From Vibrio hannami (GTDB taxonomy: Bacteria > Pseudomonadota > Gammaproteobacteria > Enterobacterales > Vibrionaceae): 64,000 nucleotides of DNA. Each line of letters opens with the position of its first letter. The stretch's first letter is position 1. Shown here piece by piece: positions 17,651 to 25,948 of the stretch. The notes under the pieces were generated by a model. That model did no database searches, had not been told where the DNA came from, and saw nothing but the letters and a program-made list of their open reading frames with translations. The DNA is taken from positions 2,046,001 through 2,110,000 of the forward strand of contig NZ_JARQZP010000007.1 in NCBI RefSeq assembly GCF_029589055.1, in the 5' to 3' direction. A program made the position numbers and the translations under genes.

Positions 17651-18793
17651 ATGAATCAAGCGACAACAGCGGCAAACTCAAAAAACGGTAACCGCTGGCT
17701 GCGTTGGGTAAACCTGGCTTTCATGCTATACCTACTTTTACTTTCTGTTTCAATGGTAGGTAGCGGCTTTAAGCTAGCTACAGGTGAACAAGCAAAAACG
17801 CTATTTGAATTTGCCTCTCACCCTGTTGCAGGCCTTATGATTGGCCTGGTTGCAACGGCACTTATTCAGTCATCTAGTACGGTAACATCCATTATTGTTG
17901 GCCTGGTTGCAGGTGGCTTGCCTGTTGCGACTGCTATTCCCATGATCATGGGTGCCAACATTGGTACCACAGTAACTAACACCCTTGTTAGTTTGGGTCA
18001 TGTTCGCAACAAAGATGAGTTTAAGCGCGCATTCGCGAGTGCAACTATCCATGATTTCTTTAACCTGCTAGCTGTAGCCATTTTCCTACCATTGGAAATG
18101 ATCTTTGGCTTCCTCGAAAAGACTTCTCATTGGTTGGTATCTCCTATGCTAGCGACTGGTGATATGAGTATTAAAGGATTCAACTTTATTAAGCCGATCA
18201 CTAAACCCGTTATCAGTGCTATTAAGGGTCCTTTGGCTGACTTTGGCCACGTTGCTGGCGGTGTTACCCTAATTGTTCTGGGTATCGCGACTATCTTTGT
18301 TGCTATCACCGTAATGGGCAAGCTAATGAAGAGCCTGATGGTTGGTCGTGCGAAAGAGATTCTGAAGAACGCAATTGGTCGTGGTCCTATCCACGGTATT
18401 TTCTCAGGCTCTATTGTAACTATCCTGGTTCAGTCTTCTTCGACTACAACCAGCCTGATGGTTCCGCTTGTTGGTACTGGCGTTCTAAAGGTTCGTGAAG
18501 TATATCCATTCACTTTGGGCGCAAATATCGGTACCTGTATCACTGCTCTGCTTGCGGCAACGGCGGTATCTGGTGAGTACGCAGTATTTGCACTTCAGAT
18601 TGCATTGGTACACCTGGTCTTCAATATTACTGCGACAGTGTTTATCTACGGTATTCCGTTCCTTAGAGAACTTCCTGTTAAAGGTGCAGACTTTATCTCT
18701 GATGCAGCAATTAAGAATAAATCTGTTGTAGCGGCCTATCTGATGACTATCTTTATTATCATGCCTGGCGCTATTCTGTTCTTTACAACCTAA
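17651..18793 (+). CDS. nptA: Na+/phosphate cotransporter NptA-type
   Basis: 380-aa inner-membrane Na/Pi symporter of the SLC34/NptA family. The two inverted-topology repeats each carry the signature: QSSSTVTSIIVGLVAGG (about residue 75) and QSSSTTTSLMVPLVGTG (about residue 260), each followed by GANIGT. It starts at ATG 17651 after GGAG at good spacing. Expected substrate is phosphate driven by Na+, which suits a marine or brackish vibrio. Divergent from nhaR; converges on thyA with a shared terminator. Confidence 0.93.
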   Translation: MNQATTAANSKNGNRWLRWVNLAFMLYLLLLSVSMVGSGFKLATGEQAKTLFEFASHPVAGLMIGLVATALIQSSSTVTSIIVGLVAGGLPVATAIPMIMGANIGTTVTNTLVSLGHVRNKDEFKRAFASATIHDFFNLLAVAIFLPLEMIFGFLEKTSHWLVSPMLATGDMSIKGFNFIKPITKPVISAIKGPLADFGHVAGGVTLIVLGIATIFVAITVMGKLMKSLMVGRAKEILKNAIGRGPIHGIFSGSIVTILVQSSSTTTSLMVPLVGTGVLKVREVYPFTLGANIGTCITALLAATAVSGEYAVFALQIALVHLVFNITATVFIYGIPFLRELPVKGADFISDAAIKNKSVVAAYLMTIFIIMPGAILFFTT

Positions 18794-18818
18794 TCGTTGA
18801 GAAAGATGAAATAAAAAA

Positions 18819-18850
18819 ATCCCCGTAACCATCTGGTACGGGGATTTTTG
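18819..18850. terminator. Bidirectional terminator nptA / thyA
   Basis: Stem ATCCCCGTA (18819-18827) / TACGGGGAT (18837-18845), loop ACCATCTGG; followed by TTTTTG on plus and preceded by seven A (U on minus). Confidence 0.88.
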
Positions 18851-18887
18851 TTTTTATTGTTAAAAGATTCAGCCTATAAAAAGAATC

Positions 18888-19739
18888 TTAAACAGAGAAA
18901 GGATACTTTATCGCTTCATGCGATTCATAACCAATCACTTCAAAATCATCCAAAGTTACCCAGGTTTCCAAATCTTCAAGAGATTTAATATCAGGGTTAA
19001 TCTTAAACTGAGGCGGAGTCAGAGGCTCTCGCTTAAGCTGAACATCACGCATCAATTCCAGCTGGTCTTCATAAATATGTGCATTCACCAGCTTATGGTA
19101 TGCCTTGCCCGGCTTTTTGCCTGTTATCTGAGCCATCAACGCCAGGAACACATATACCTGAACCATATTGAAATTAAGCCCCAGCGGGACGTCACAAGAG
19201 CGTTGAGTGCTATTTAGATACAAAGTATCACCAAGCAGAGAAAAGTGGTGACTGTACATACAAGGACGCAGACAGCCCATATGAAACTCACCTGGGTTGT
19301 AGAAGTTTAAGATCTCGCCTCTATCATCAATACCTTTCGACAAATCATCTACGATTTTTCTAAGCTGATCGATATGGCCACCATCGGGCTTGGCCCAGGC
19401 CCGCCCCTGAACGCCGTATACCCGTCCCATATCATCTTCACCTTTACGGTACGGATTGTTCAGCCAGGCTTCATTCAGGTTTGCGTTAGCATCCCACGTT
19501 TTGGTACCCAGTTTTCTAAAGTCTTCTGCATTGTCATAGCCACGGATATAACCAAGAAGCTCAGCCACAGCAGCTTTCCAAAAGCTTTTACGTGTTGTTA
19601 CCAGCGGGAACTGGTTGTTCCCAACATCATAAGTTAAATCTTCGTTGATAACCGTCAGACAGCGCTTGCCGGTCCGCTCATTTTCAATCCAGACACCTTC
19701 ATCAACGATACGCTGGCATAAATCTAAATACTGTTTCAC
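18888..19739 (-). CDS. thyA: Thymidylate synthase ThyA
   Basis: Converts dUMP to dTMP with methylene-THF. 283 aa, the longer Vibrio-type enzyme. The catalytic Cys is in GCLRPCMYSHHF rather than the E. coli PPCHAFYQF context; the dUMP-binding RSCDVPLGLNFN and the GRVYGVQGRAW segment are present. The start is a GTG (19739) with AAAGGTT upstream; an overlapping ATG two bases before is out of frame and meets TGA at once. Last gene of the rppH-ptsP-yfcA-lgt-thyA run, 9 nt after lgt. Confidence 0.94.
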   Translation of the reverse strand: MKQYLDLCQRIVDEGVWIENERTGKRCLTVINEDLTYDVGNNQFPLVTTRKSFWKAAVAELLGYIRGYDNAEDFRKLGTKTWDANANLNEAWLNNPYRKGEDDMGRVYGVQGRAWAKPDGGHIDQLRKIVDDLSKGIDDRGEILNFYNPGEFHMGCLRPCMYSHHFSLLGDTLYLNSTQRSCDVPLGLNFNMVQVYVFLALMAQITGKKPGKAYHKLVNAHIYEDQLELMRDVQLKREPLTPPQFKINPDIKSLEDLETWVTLDDFEVIGYESHEAIKYPFSV

Positions 19740-19748
19740 ATCTAACCT

Positions 19749-20576
19749 TTAATTTCTTTGATTATTTGAATTTTTTGCAATCTGTTTACTCTCATTTTTG
19801 AATGACCAGACCACAATGGCAATGCCAATGAAGATCATTGGTGAAGAGAGAATCTGTCCCATTGAAATAAAGTCACCAAACAGCCCCAGATGAGCATCGG
19901 GTTCTCTGAAATATTCAACAAAGAACCGGAATGAACCATATCCAATCAGGAACAAACCGGAAACCGCGCCAGAAGGTCTTGGTTTACGGATAAAGAAATT
20001 AAGTATCAGGAAGAGAACCACTCCTTCCAAAGCAAACTCATACAGCTGAGAAGGATGACGAGGTAAGTAACCACCACTTGGGAATAATACCGCCCAGGGT
20101 ACATCGGTTACCCGCCCCCAGAGTTCATCGTTCATAAAGTTACCGATGCGTCCCATACCTAAACCAAAAGGAACTAATGGAGCAATAAAATCTGCCACAT
20201 TGAAGAAACTTCTGCCATTACGATAGCCGTACCAGGCCATTGCTGCTATCACACCGAGCAAGCCACCATGGAATGACATTCCGCCAGTCCAGACCTTGAA
20301 TAGGTATAGGGGATCATCAATGAAGAGATCAAAGTGGTAAAACAATACGTAGCCTACACGGCCACCAATAACGACCCCCAAAAAGCCAGCAAAAAGAAGA
20401 TCAGATACCTGTTCTCGAGTCCAGCCACTGCCTTTTTTGTCTGCTCTTCGATTCGCAAGCCACAGTGCAAACATAAAGCCGAACAGGTACATTAAACCGT
20501 ACCACCGAATAGATACTGGCCCCAGAGAAATCAATACAGGGTCAATTTGTGGAAATTCTATAAATGTTTGAGACAT
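19749..20576 (-). CDS. lgt: Prolipoprotein diacylglyceryl transferase Lgt
   Basis: Inner-membrane enzyme that adds diacylglycerol from phosphatidylglycerol to the lipobox Cys, before LspA. 275 aa, seven hydrophobic segments. The Lgt signature GLGMGRIGNFMNDELWGR is present, with the essential His/Tyr region HPSQLYEF and GGMSFHGGLLG. Lies next to thyA as in E. coli. Confidence 0.96.
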   Translation of the reverse strand: MSQTFIEFPQIDPVLISLGPVSIRWYGLMYLFGFMFALWLANRRADKKGSGWTREQVSDLLFAGFLGVVIGGRVGYVLFYHFDLFIDDPLYLFKVWTGGMSFHGGLLGVIAAMAWYGYRNGRSFFNVADFIAPLVPFGLGMGRIGNFMNDELWGRVTDVPWAVLFPSGGYLPRHPSQLYEFALEGVVLFLILNFFIRKPRPSGAVSGLFLIGYGSFRFFVEYFREPDAHLGLFGDFISMGQILSSPMIFIGIAIVVWSFKNESKQIAKNSNNQRN

Positions 20577-20600
20577 ATAATACTCTTAGTCAGGCATTTC

Positions 20601-21395
20601 CTAGGAAAATAGCATTTTACCAGCTACAAAAAGCAAGAATATTGCAAAGATCTTTTTCAGCTGTTTAGTCGGTAGCTTCGTTGTCATGTGAGCACCAACC
20701 CGTGTTGTAAGAACAGAAGTTACTGATATTGCGAGTAGCGCAGGAAGATAAACATAACCTAGCGAATACTTAGGCAAGGCCTCAGCACCACTTCCGTGAA
20801 AGATATAGCCAATCATACCTGACATAGCGATAACGCTACCACATAAAGAAGCGGTTCCGATGGCTTTACGCATCTCGATACCAAAGCGACTCAAATAAGG
20901 GACAATTAGTGAGCCCCCACCGATACCTGCCAACGTTGAAATAGTGCCAATAAGACATCCTGAAAAAAGATTGGTTGCATTACCAGGGACATTTCTTACT
21001 CGCTCAAAGCGCACGGAAAGTATCATCTGAAGAGCGAGCAAAGCAACAATAACCCCAAATACTTTGGGTAGGAATTCAGAAGGAATGAGTTCAGCAACAT
21101 ACGAGCCCGCAAAACCACCCAAAATTACACCAGGTAATAACCAACGAACAATAGAGAGGCTGACATTTCCCAACCGGATATGATTTATTGCAGATGAGCC
21201 AGAAGTCAAAATAATCGTTGAAAGCGAAGTGGCCAGTGCCATTTGCATCACAATGCCATTGCTGACATCAGCCAAAGGAAGGATATACATTAATGCTGGT
21301 ACTACAATCAAACCACCACCAATGCCAAGCAGGCCCGCCATACAGCCGACAATACCACCAAGCCCCAGCAAAAGAGCAATGAGTTCAATGTTCAA
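20601..21395 (-). CDS. TauE/SafE (YfcA)-family membrane protein
   Basis: 264-aa inner-membrane protein with about eight helices. The N-terminal LGGIVGCMAGLLGIGGGLIVVPAL and central ISTLAGIGGGSLIVPYL are the two repeats of the TauE/SafE anion-exporter family (UPF0721). Substrate unknown; relatives export sulfonates or sulfite. Starts with TTG at 21395 after AAGGT. Sits between ptsP and lgt, close enough for one operon. Function cannot be set from sequence. Confidence 0.85.
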   Translation of the reverse strand: MNIELIALLLGLGGIVGCMAGLLGIGGGLIVVPALMYILPLADVSNGIVMQMALATSLSTIILTSGSSAINHIRLGNVSLSIVRWLLPGVILGGFAGSYVAELIPSEFLPKVFGVIVALLALQMILSVRFERVRNVPGNATNLFSGCLIGTISTLAGIGGGSLIVPYLSRFGIEMRKAIGTASLCGSVIAMSGMIGYIFHGSGAEALPKYSLGYVYLPALLAISVTSVLTTRVGAHMTTKLPTKQLKKIFAIFLLFVAGKMLFS

Positions 21396-21404
21396 TTTCT
21401 TATT

Positions 21405-23654
21405 TTACCTTTTACCAGCGCGAGTAAATCCGGCAAGCTCTTTGTCTTCCAGATATTGGAGCACAATATTATAGGTGCTTTGGCTGTATGATTGCATCAA
21501 TGCATTATCAGCAAGTTGCTTTAGCTCGGAAGAATCCGACTTTCGCAAAAGGTATTTAATTCTTGCGACGTTAGAGGTGTTCATACTTAGCGATCGATAA
21601 CCCATACCTACCAGCAACAGCGCTCCCACCGGGTCACCTGCGAGCTCCCCGCATACACTAACGGTTAGATTGTACTGAGTACAGGTATCTAAAATCTGCT
21701 TAAGAGCCATCAAAACCGCCGGGTGGATTGACTCGTATACATCTGACACTCTGGCGTTATTACGATCGACAGCTAACAGATATTGCGTAAGGTCGTTGCT
21801 ACCTACAGAAACGAAGTCAACTTTGCTAGCAATATGAGGTAGCAAATAAATCATGGAAGGAACTTCTACCATAATCCCTATCGACGGACGGGAAACATCA
21901 GGCTTAATCTCTTTCACTTCCTGCCAGGCCTGCTCAATAAAGCGTAGTGCCTCATCGAGCTCCTGAGTACTGGATATCATTGGTAAAAGGATCTGAAGGT
22001 TATCGATACTTACACTGGCCTTAAGCATAGCCCTTAACTGAATCAGAAAAATATCTGGGTGATCCAGAGTAAAACGAATGCCACGCCAACCCAGGAATGG
22101 GTTATCTTCCTCTATAGGCAGATAAGGAAGAGCTTTGTCTCCGCCAATATCAAGGGTACGCATCACCACTTTTTTATCGCTATACGTCTGCAGTACGCTT
22201 CTATATTGCTTTGTCTGCTCTTCTTCTGAAGGAAAGCGATGTTGCAACAGAAATGAAATTTCGGTTCGGTATAAACCAACACCATTTACACCACTATTTA
22301 TCGCGATATTGGTATCTGCACTTAATCCGGCATTGAGTAAAACTTCAACTTCACACCCATCTTTGGTTTTTGAAGCCTCTGACACCTCTCCTTCTACCAA
22401 CTCAGAAAGTTCATCTTCCTCATCAATAAGAGACTGGTATTCAGCAAGAAGTTGAGCGTTTGGCTCAATTAGAATGTCACCACTGTAGCCATCCACAACA
22501 CCGGTTCTGTTATGGATTGATGAAGGATCTAGTGTTGCCCCCATTACAGCTGGAACACCGAGCGCACGAGACAATATCGCGGCATGAGAGTTGGCTGCAC
22601 CTTCTAAAGAAATAACCGCCAATAGCTTTTCTTTCGGAATACCAGCCAGCAGAGAAGCTGTAAGCTCTCTCACAACCAAAATAACAGGCTGATCTATTTC
22701 TAGCTGGCCGGTTTCAGAATTATGCAAAAAGTAGAGTAACCGTTGACCTAACTCCCGTATATCCTGCGCTCTCTCGCGCATGTAAACGTCGCTCATCTGC
22801 GCGAATCGGCTAGAGTATGTCTCAACGACTTGTCTTAGCGCCCAGTCAGCTCTATCGCCCCGGTTGATCTGAGCCTTCAGATCTGAGCGCAGCATTGGAT
22901 CATTCAACAAGTGAGTAAAGAGATCAAAAATAGCCAGAGCATCTTTATTGATCTCGCTATCCAGCTTCTTACGCATTCGCCTGAAATCAGCGATAGCACT
23001 TTCGATAGCCAGCATCAACCACTCTTGTTCTTGCTCAATATCCAGCGTAGAAGCAGGGTAAACATCACTTAATTCGGGTTGAGTGTTATCCCACCAAAAC
23101 TTACCAACCGCTACTCCGGGAGAGGCAGCAATCCCGGTATAAGACTCAGACTTTTTCTCTGTCAGCAACCAGTGCCCTTGCGATTGTGCGTGGGCAATAA
23201 TGACAGCAACCTGAGCAGCAAGTGTCACCAGAAAAGACTCTTCCATTTCACTAAATAAACGGCGGGACTTTTGCTGAATGACAAGTACACCAAGTACCTG
23301 CTTGCGGTAAATAATAGGTGTGCCTAAAAATGAGTGATAAATATGTTCACCCAGTTCAGGGAAGAATTTGTAGTTAGGGTGTGAAGATACATCAGTAAGG
23401 TTTAGCGGTTCAGCCGACTTACGGACCAAACCAACTAATCCTTCTTCATAGCTTATATGGATTGTATTTCCCTTGAACTTAAGCCCTTGTGTTGCCATAA
23501 GTTCAAGTCGTTGTTTCTCATCGTTTGCAAGGTAGACAGTGCAACACTCCGTTTGCATTGCCTGGCAGGTTTCTTTTACCAATAACTCCAGAGCCTGATG
23601 AACATCATCAAACTTAGACACGTTTTCAACTATATCCCGTAGTTGAGTAAGCAT
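21405..23654 (-). CDS. ptsP: Phosphoenolpyruvate-protein phosphotransferase PtsP (EI-Ntr)
   Basis: First enzyme of the nitrogen-related PTS; takes phosphate from PEP and passes it to NPr. 749 aa. N-terminal GAF domain (about 20-160, with EEGLVGLVRKS), then EI N-domain with the active-site His in GAANSHAAILSRALGVPAVMG (about 360), and the C-terminal PEP-binding barrel with GLYRTEISFL, DIGGDKALPY and SVCGELAGDP. 9 nt after rppH on the same strand, as in E. coli. Confidence 0.96.
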   Translation of the reverse strand: MLTQLRDIVENVSKFDDVHQALELLVKETCQAMQTECCTVYLANDEKQRLELMATQGLKFKGNTIHISYEEGLVGLVRKSAEPLNLTDVSSHPNYKFFPELGEHIYHSFLGTPIIYRKQVLGVLVIQQKSRRLFSEMEESFLVTLAAQVAVIIAHAQSQGHWLLTEKKSESYTGIAASPGVAVGKFWWDNTQPELSDVYPASTLDIEQEQEWLMLAIESAIADFRRMRKKLDSEINKDALAIFDLFTHLLNDPMLRSDLKAQINRGDRADWALRQVVETYSSRFAQMSDVYMRERAQDIRELGQRLLYFLHNSETGQLEIDQPVILVVRELTASLLAGIPKEKLLAVISLEGAANSHAAILSRALGVPAVMGATLDPSSIHNRTGVVDGYSGDILIEPNAQLLAEYQSLIDEEDELSELVEGEVSEASKTKDGCEVEVLLNAGLSADTNIAINSGVNGVGLYRTEISFLLQHRFPSEEEQTKQYRSVLQTYSDKKVVMRTLDIGGDKALPYLPIEEDNPFLGWRGIRFTLDHPDIFLIQLRAMLKASVSIDNLQILLPMISSTQELDEALRFIEQAWQEVKEIKPDVSRPSIGIMVEVPSMIYLLPHIASKVDFVSVGSNDLTQYLLAVDRNNARVSDVYESIHPAVLMALKQILDTCTQYNLTVSVCGELAGDPVGALLLVGMGYRSLSMNTSNVARIKYLLRKSDSSELKQLADNALMQSYSQSTYNIVLQYLEDKELAGFTRAGKR

Positions 23655-23663
23655 TACCTGAAT

Positions 23664-24182
23664 CTATCCCCTACGATTTTTACGCTTGCCTTTCACTTTT
23701 CGCTCTCTAAAGGGCATTGCTAAGGATGCAAACTCCTTCATCGCACGTCGATAAACATCTCGCTTAAAAGAAACTACCTGTCTCACTGGGTACCAATAGC
23801 TAACCCAGCGCCAACCATCAAATTCAGGGGTATTACCGCGCTGCATATTAATTCTGGACTCATCACAATCCAGACGCAGTAAAAACCATTTCTGTTTTTG
23901 TCCGATACAGACGGGTTTAGAATCCCAACGAACAAGTCGCTTTGGTAGACGATATCTTAACCAATGACGACTGGTCGCTATGATCTTCACGTCTTGCTTC
24001 GTAAGACCAACCTCTTCATACAACTCCCGAAACATTGCCTGTTCAGGAGTTTCTCCATCGTCAATTCCACCTTGTGGAAATTGCCATGAGTGTTGCCCGT
24101 ATCGTTTAGCCCAGAATACCTGACCATGGTTGTTACATATTACGATTCCCACATTTAAGCGGTAACCATCGCCATCGATCAC
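23664..24182 (-). CDS. rppH: RNA pyrophosphohydrolase RppH
   Basis: Nudix hydrolase that removes pyrophosphate from mRNA 5' ends and so triggers RNase E decay. 172 aa from the chosen GTG at 24182 (GTGATCGATGGCGATGGTTACCGC), matching E. coli MIDDDGYRPN, with GAGGT 7 nt upstream. The open frame runs 55 codons further up, but those residues are not family-like. Nudix box GGIDDGETPEQAMFRELYEEVGL is complete (GX5EX7REUXEEXGU). Downstream region WFLLRL..., EFDGWRWVSYWYPV and FKRDVYRR is typical; the C-terminus is very basic. Confidence 0.94.
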   Translation of the reverse strand: MIDGDGYRLNVGIVICNNHGQVFWAKRYGQHSWQFPQGGIDDGETPEQAMFRELYEEVGLTKQDVKIIATSRHWLRYRLPKRLVRWDSKPVCIGQKQKWFLLRLDCDESRINMQRGNTPEFDGWRWVSYWYPVRQVVSFKRDVYRRAMKEFASLAMPFRERKVKGKRKNRRG

Positions 24183-24347
24183 TGGCCGACCTCTAAAAAT
24201 TTTTGTTGGCATGATTTTTCCACATATCCTTGTATGGAGCAAATATACAGGATGACTTTGCGTAAGTTTTATTATCCAGCCCCCATTTTTTGTCGCTTTC
24301 ACAGAGCCATTTAAGTTATCAACACGGCAATGAGACCTGGCCCACAT

Positions 24348-24728
24348 TTATTCACCTTTTCTGTGAATAAGTTTGTGTAGAATGTGTCACTTCTATCCTA
24401 AAGTGAACAATTATTATCCTTACTATAATTAAGAGCGCCAAGCAGTAATTTAAATTAATCCTTATATATCAATATATTAAAATCACCCTTCTTCTAAGTA
24501 AAAAGTATCGAATCGGCAAGGATCTTTATTTCACATAAAGTGTTCAAAGATCCATCACATCGCTCTTTATCCACATTAAACAGTACCACTTTCATTATTT
24601 CAGTTATTTTGCAACTGTTTCGTCCTGTTAAAACAACTGTTTATTGATCCAGTTTTTGATGTTTCGAGTTTGTTGATACGAAAGCTGTGGATAACTTTAA
24701 GTTTGATCATTTCTTGCACAATAAGATC
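24348..24728. other. DARS2-like region: DnaA boxes, IHF site, GATC cluster
   Basis: The 601-bp rppH-mutH gap (24183-24783) has no gene. It contains a perfect DnaA box TTATCCACA at 24567-24575, an inverted perfect box TGTGGATAA at 24686-24694, a third inverted box TGTGAATAA at 24362-24370 (TTATNCACA class) facing a near-box TTATTCACC at 24348-24356, and a perfect IHF consensus TATCAATATATTA at 24467-24479 (WATCAANNNNTTR). Five GATC sites fall in 24521-24728, where about one is expected. E. coli DARS2, which regenerates ATP-DnaA and needs IHF and Fis, lies in the same mutH-rppH (ygdP) gap. The positional match is established knowledge; function here is inferred. Confidence 0.65.
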
Positions 24729-24745
24729 CTGGTATCACTATCTGC

Positions 24746-24751
24746 TATAAT
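24746..24751 (+). promoter_or_regulatory. Possible -10 of mutH
   Basis: Perfect TATAAT 33 bp before the mutH ATG. No good -35 lies at 16-18 bp; one of the clustered GATC sites (24725-24728) falls at that position, so Dam methylation could affect it. Confidence 0.4.
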
Positions 24752-24783
24752 CCTGCGCCTAATCTCTTTATTGATGTTCAAAC

Positions 24784-25449
24784 ATGAAACCAACACCAAA
24801 ATCAGAGCAAGAACTCCTAGAGCGAGCCAGGTGTTTAGCAGGCCTCACCTTTCAGGAGCTCGCTGATGAAGCAGGAATTCAGGTTCCTCAAAACCTGAAA
24901 CGCGATAAGGGCTGGGTTGGACAACTTCTTGAATGGCATTTAGGAGCGACGGCCGGAAGCAAACCTGAGCAAGATTTCTCCGAATTGGGAATCGAGCTTA
25001 AGAGCATTCCTATTAGCTATACAGGAAAACCACTGGAAACCACCTTTGTATGTGTTGCCCCATTAACAGGCGTACATGGCCTAACATGGGAGGCTAGTCA
25101 TGTCAGACAAAAGCTCTCCCGAATCCTATGGATTCCTGTTGAGGGAGAACGAGAAATTCCGGTAGCAGAAAGAAAAGTCGGATCACCTTTACTCTGGTCT
25201 CCTAACGAAGAAGAAGAAAGGCAACTTCAGCAAGACTGGGAAGAGTTAATGGAAATGATAGTACTTGGACAGGTCGAACAAATTAATGCCAGACATGGTG
25301 AAGTTTTGCAGCTCCGGCCTAAAGCGGCAAACAGCCGAGTACTAACCGATGCTTATGGCGCTTCAGGCAAGCCTATCAAAACACTGCCAAGAGGCTTTTA
25401 CCTTCGCACGCAGTTTACCGGCCAAATTTTAGAAAAATATTTCGTGTGA
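24784..25449 (+). CDS. mutH: DNA mismatch repair endonuclease MutH
   Basis: Nicks the unmethylated strand at hemimethylated GATC, directed by MutS-MutL. 221 aa. The catalytic triad of the D-X6-E-X-K type is seen as Asp64, Glu71, Lys73 in DFSELGIELKS, with the same spacing as E. coli Asp70/Glu77/Lys79. Other family segments are GWVGQLLEWHLGA and the C-terminal PRGFYLRTQFT. Its presence implies Dam methylation in this organism. Divergent from rppH across the DARS2-like region. Confidence 0.96.
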   Translation: MKPTPKSEQELLERARCLAGLTFQELADEAGIQVPQNLKRDKGWVGQLLEWHLGATAGSKPEQDFSELGIELKSIPISYTGKPLETTFVCVAPLTGVHGLTWEASHVRQKLSRILWIPVEGEREIPVAERKVGSPLLWSPNEEEERQLQQDWEELMEMIVLGQVEQINARHGEVLQLRPKAANSRVLTDAYGASGKPIKTLPRGFYLRTQFTGQILEKYFV

Positions 25450-25478
25450 AAGGTCTGCCTCACCGAGTGAGAAAGATC

Positions 25479-25498
25479 CTAGGGTCTGCAGACCCTAG
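25479..25498. terminator. Perfect 20-bp palindrome between convergent genes
   Basis: CTAGGGTCTGCAGACCCTAG, 10-bp arms with no loop bases. Located 30 bp after mutH and 15 bp before the end of the convergent small gene. As RNA it would need to open about 4 nt for a loop. T runs are absent, so a protein-binding site cannot be excluded. Confidence 0.45.
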
Positions 25499-25512
25499 TA
25501 TAAGTCTGTCGA

Positions 25513-25827
25513 CTAATGTGGCTTAATCGATAATTCTATATCATGGTAAGGTATTGTGCCTTGTGGCGCTCCAAACTCATCATCTGTGTTGTGTAAGCGC
25601 AGATATACTGACTCTACTCCCATTCTAACAAGCTCCTCTTTAACCAAATCCAACGACTGAAAGTGCATTGGCTCACCATCTTTATGGATCGGTTCAAGCT
25701 TGTGTTTATACTCAACGGCAAGCAGATATTCAGATACATCTTCACAGCTGATCACGTAAATTTTAGGTGGTGCATAGCTATCTCTATGGTGCCCATGCAG
25801 CCAGTGATCGAGTTGATTCATTTTCAT
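25513..25827 (-). CDS. Conserved small protein (DUF6482-like)
   Basis: 104-aa cytoplasmic protein with no signal peptide or membrane segment. Starts MKMNQLDHWLHGHHRDSYAPPKIYVISCEDVSEYLLAVEYKHKLEPI and contains FQSLDLVKEELVRMGVESVYLRLHNTDDEFG; I think this is DUF6482, from memory. The start at 25827 has a near-perfect AGGAGG 8 nt upstream. Function unknown. Convergent with mutH and divergent from tas. Confidence 0.7.
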   Translation of the reverse strand: MKMNQLDHWLHGHHRDSYAPPKIYVISCEDVSEYLLAVEYKHKLEPIHKDGEPMHFQSLDLVKEELVRMGVESVYLRLHNTDDEFGAPQGTIPYHDIELSIKPH

Positions 25828-25948
25828 AGGTAGTACCTCCTATACTTTAAGCTTAGCTCAGCCAACGTGAAATTCTATTAACCTTTTCTTCACATCTACT
25901 GCTCTAATCCTTTATATTGAGATCAAATAACAAGCATAAGGATGTGAG

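Noticed and set aside
24348..24783. Chromosomal replication origin (oriC)
   Set aside because: DnaA boxes and GATC are present, but the flanks are rppH and mutH, not gidA/mnmG, mioC or dnaA, and there are too few boxes and no clear 13-mer unwinding repeats. The DARS2 position explains it better.
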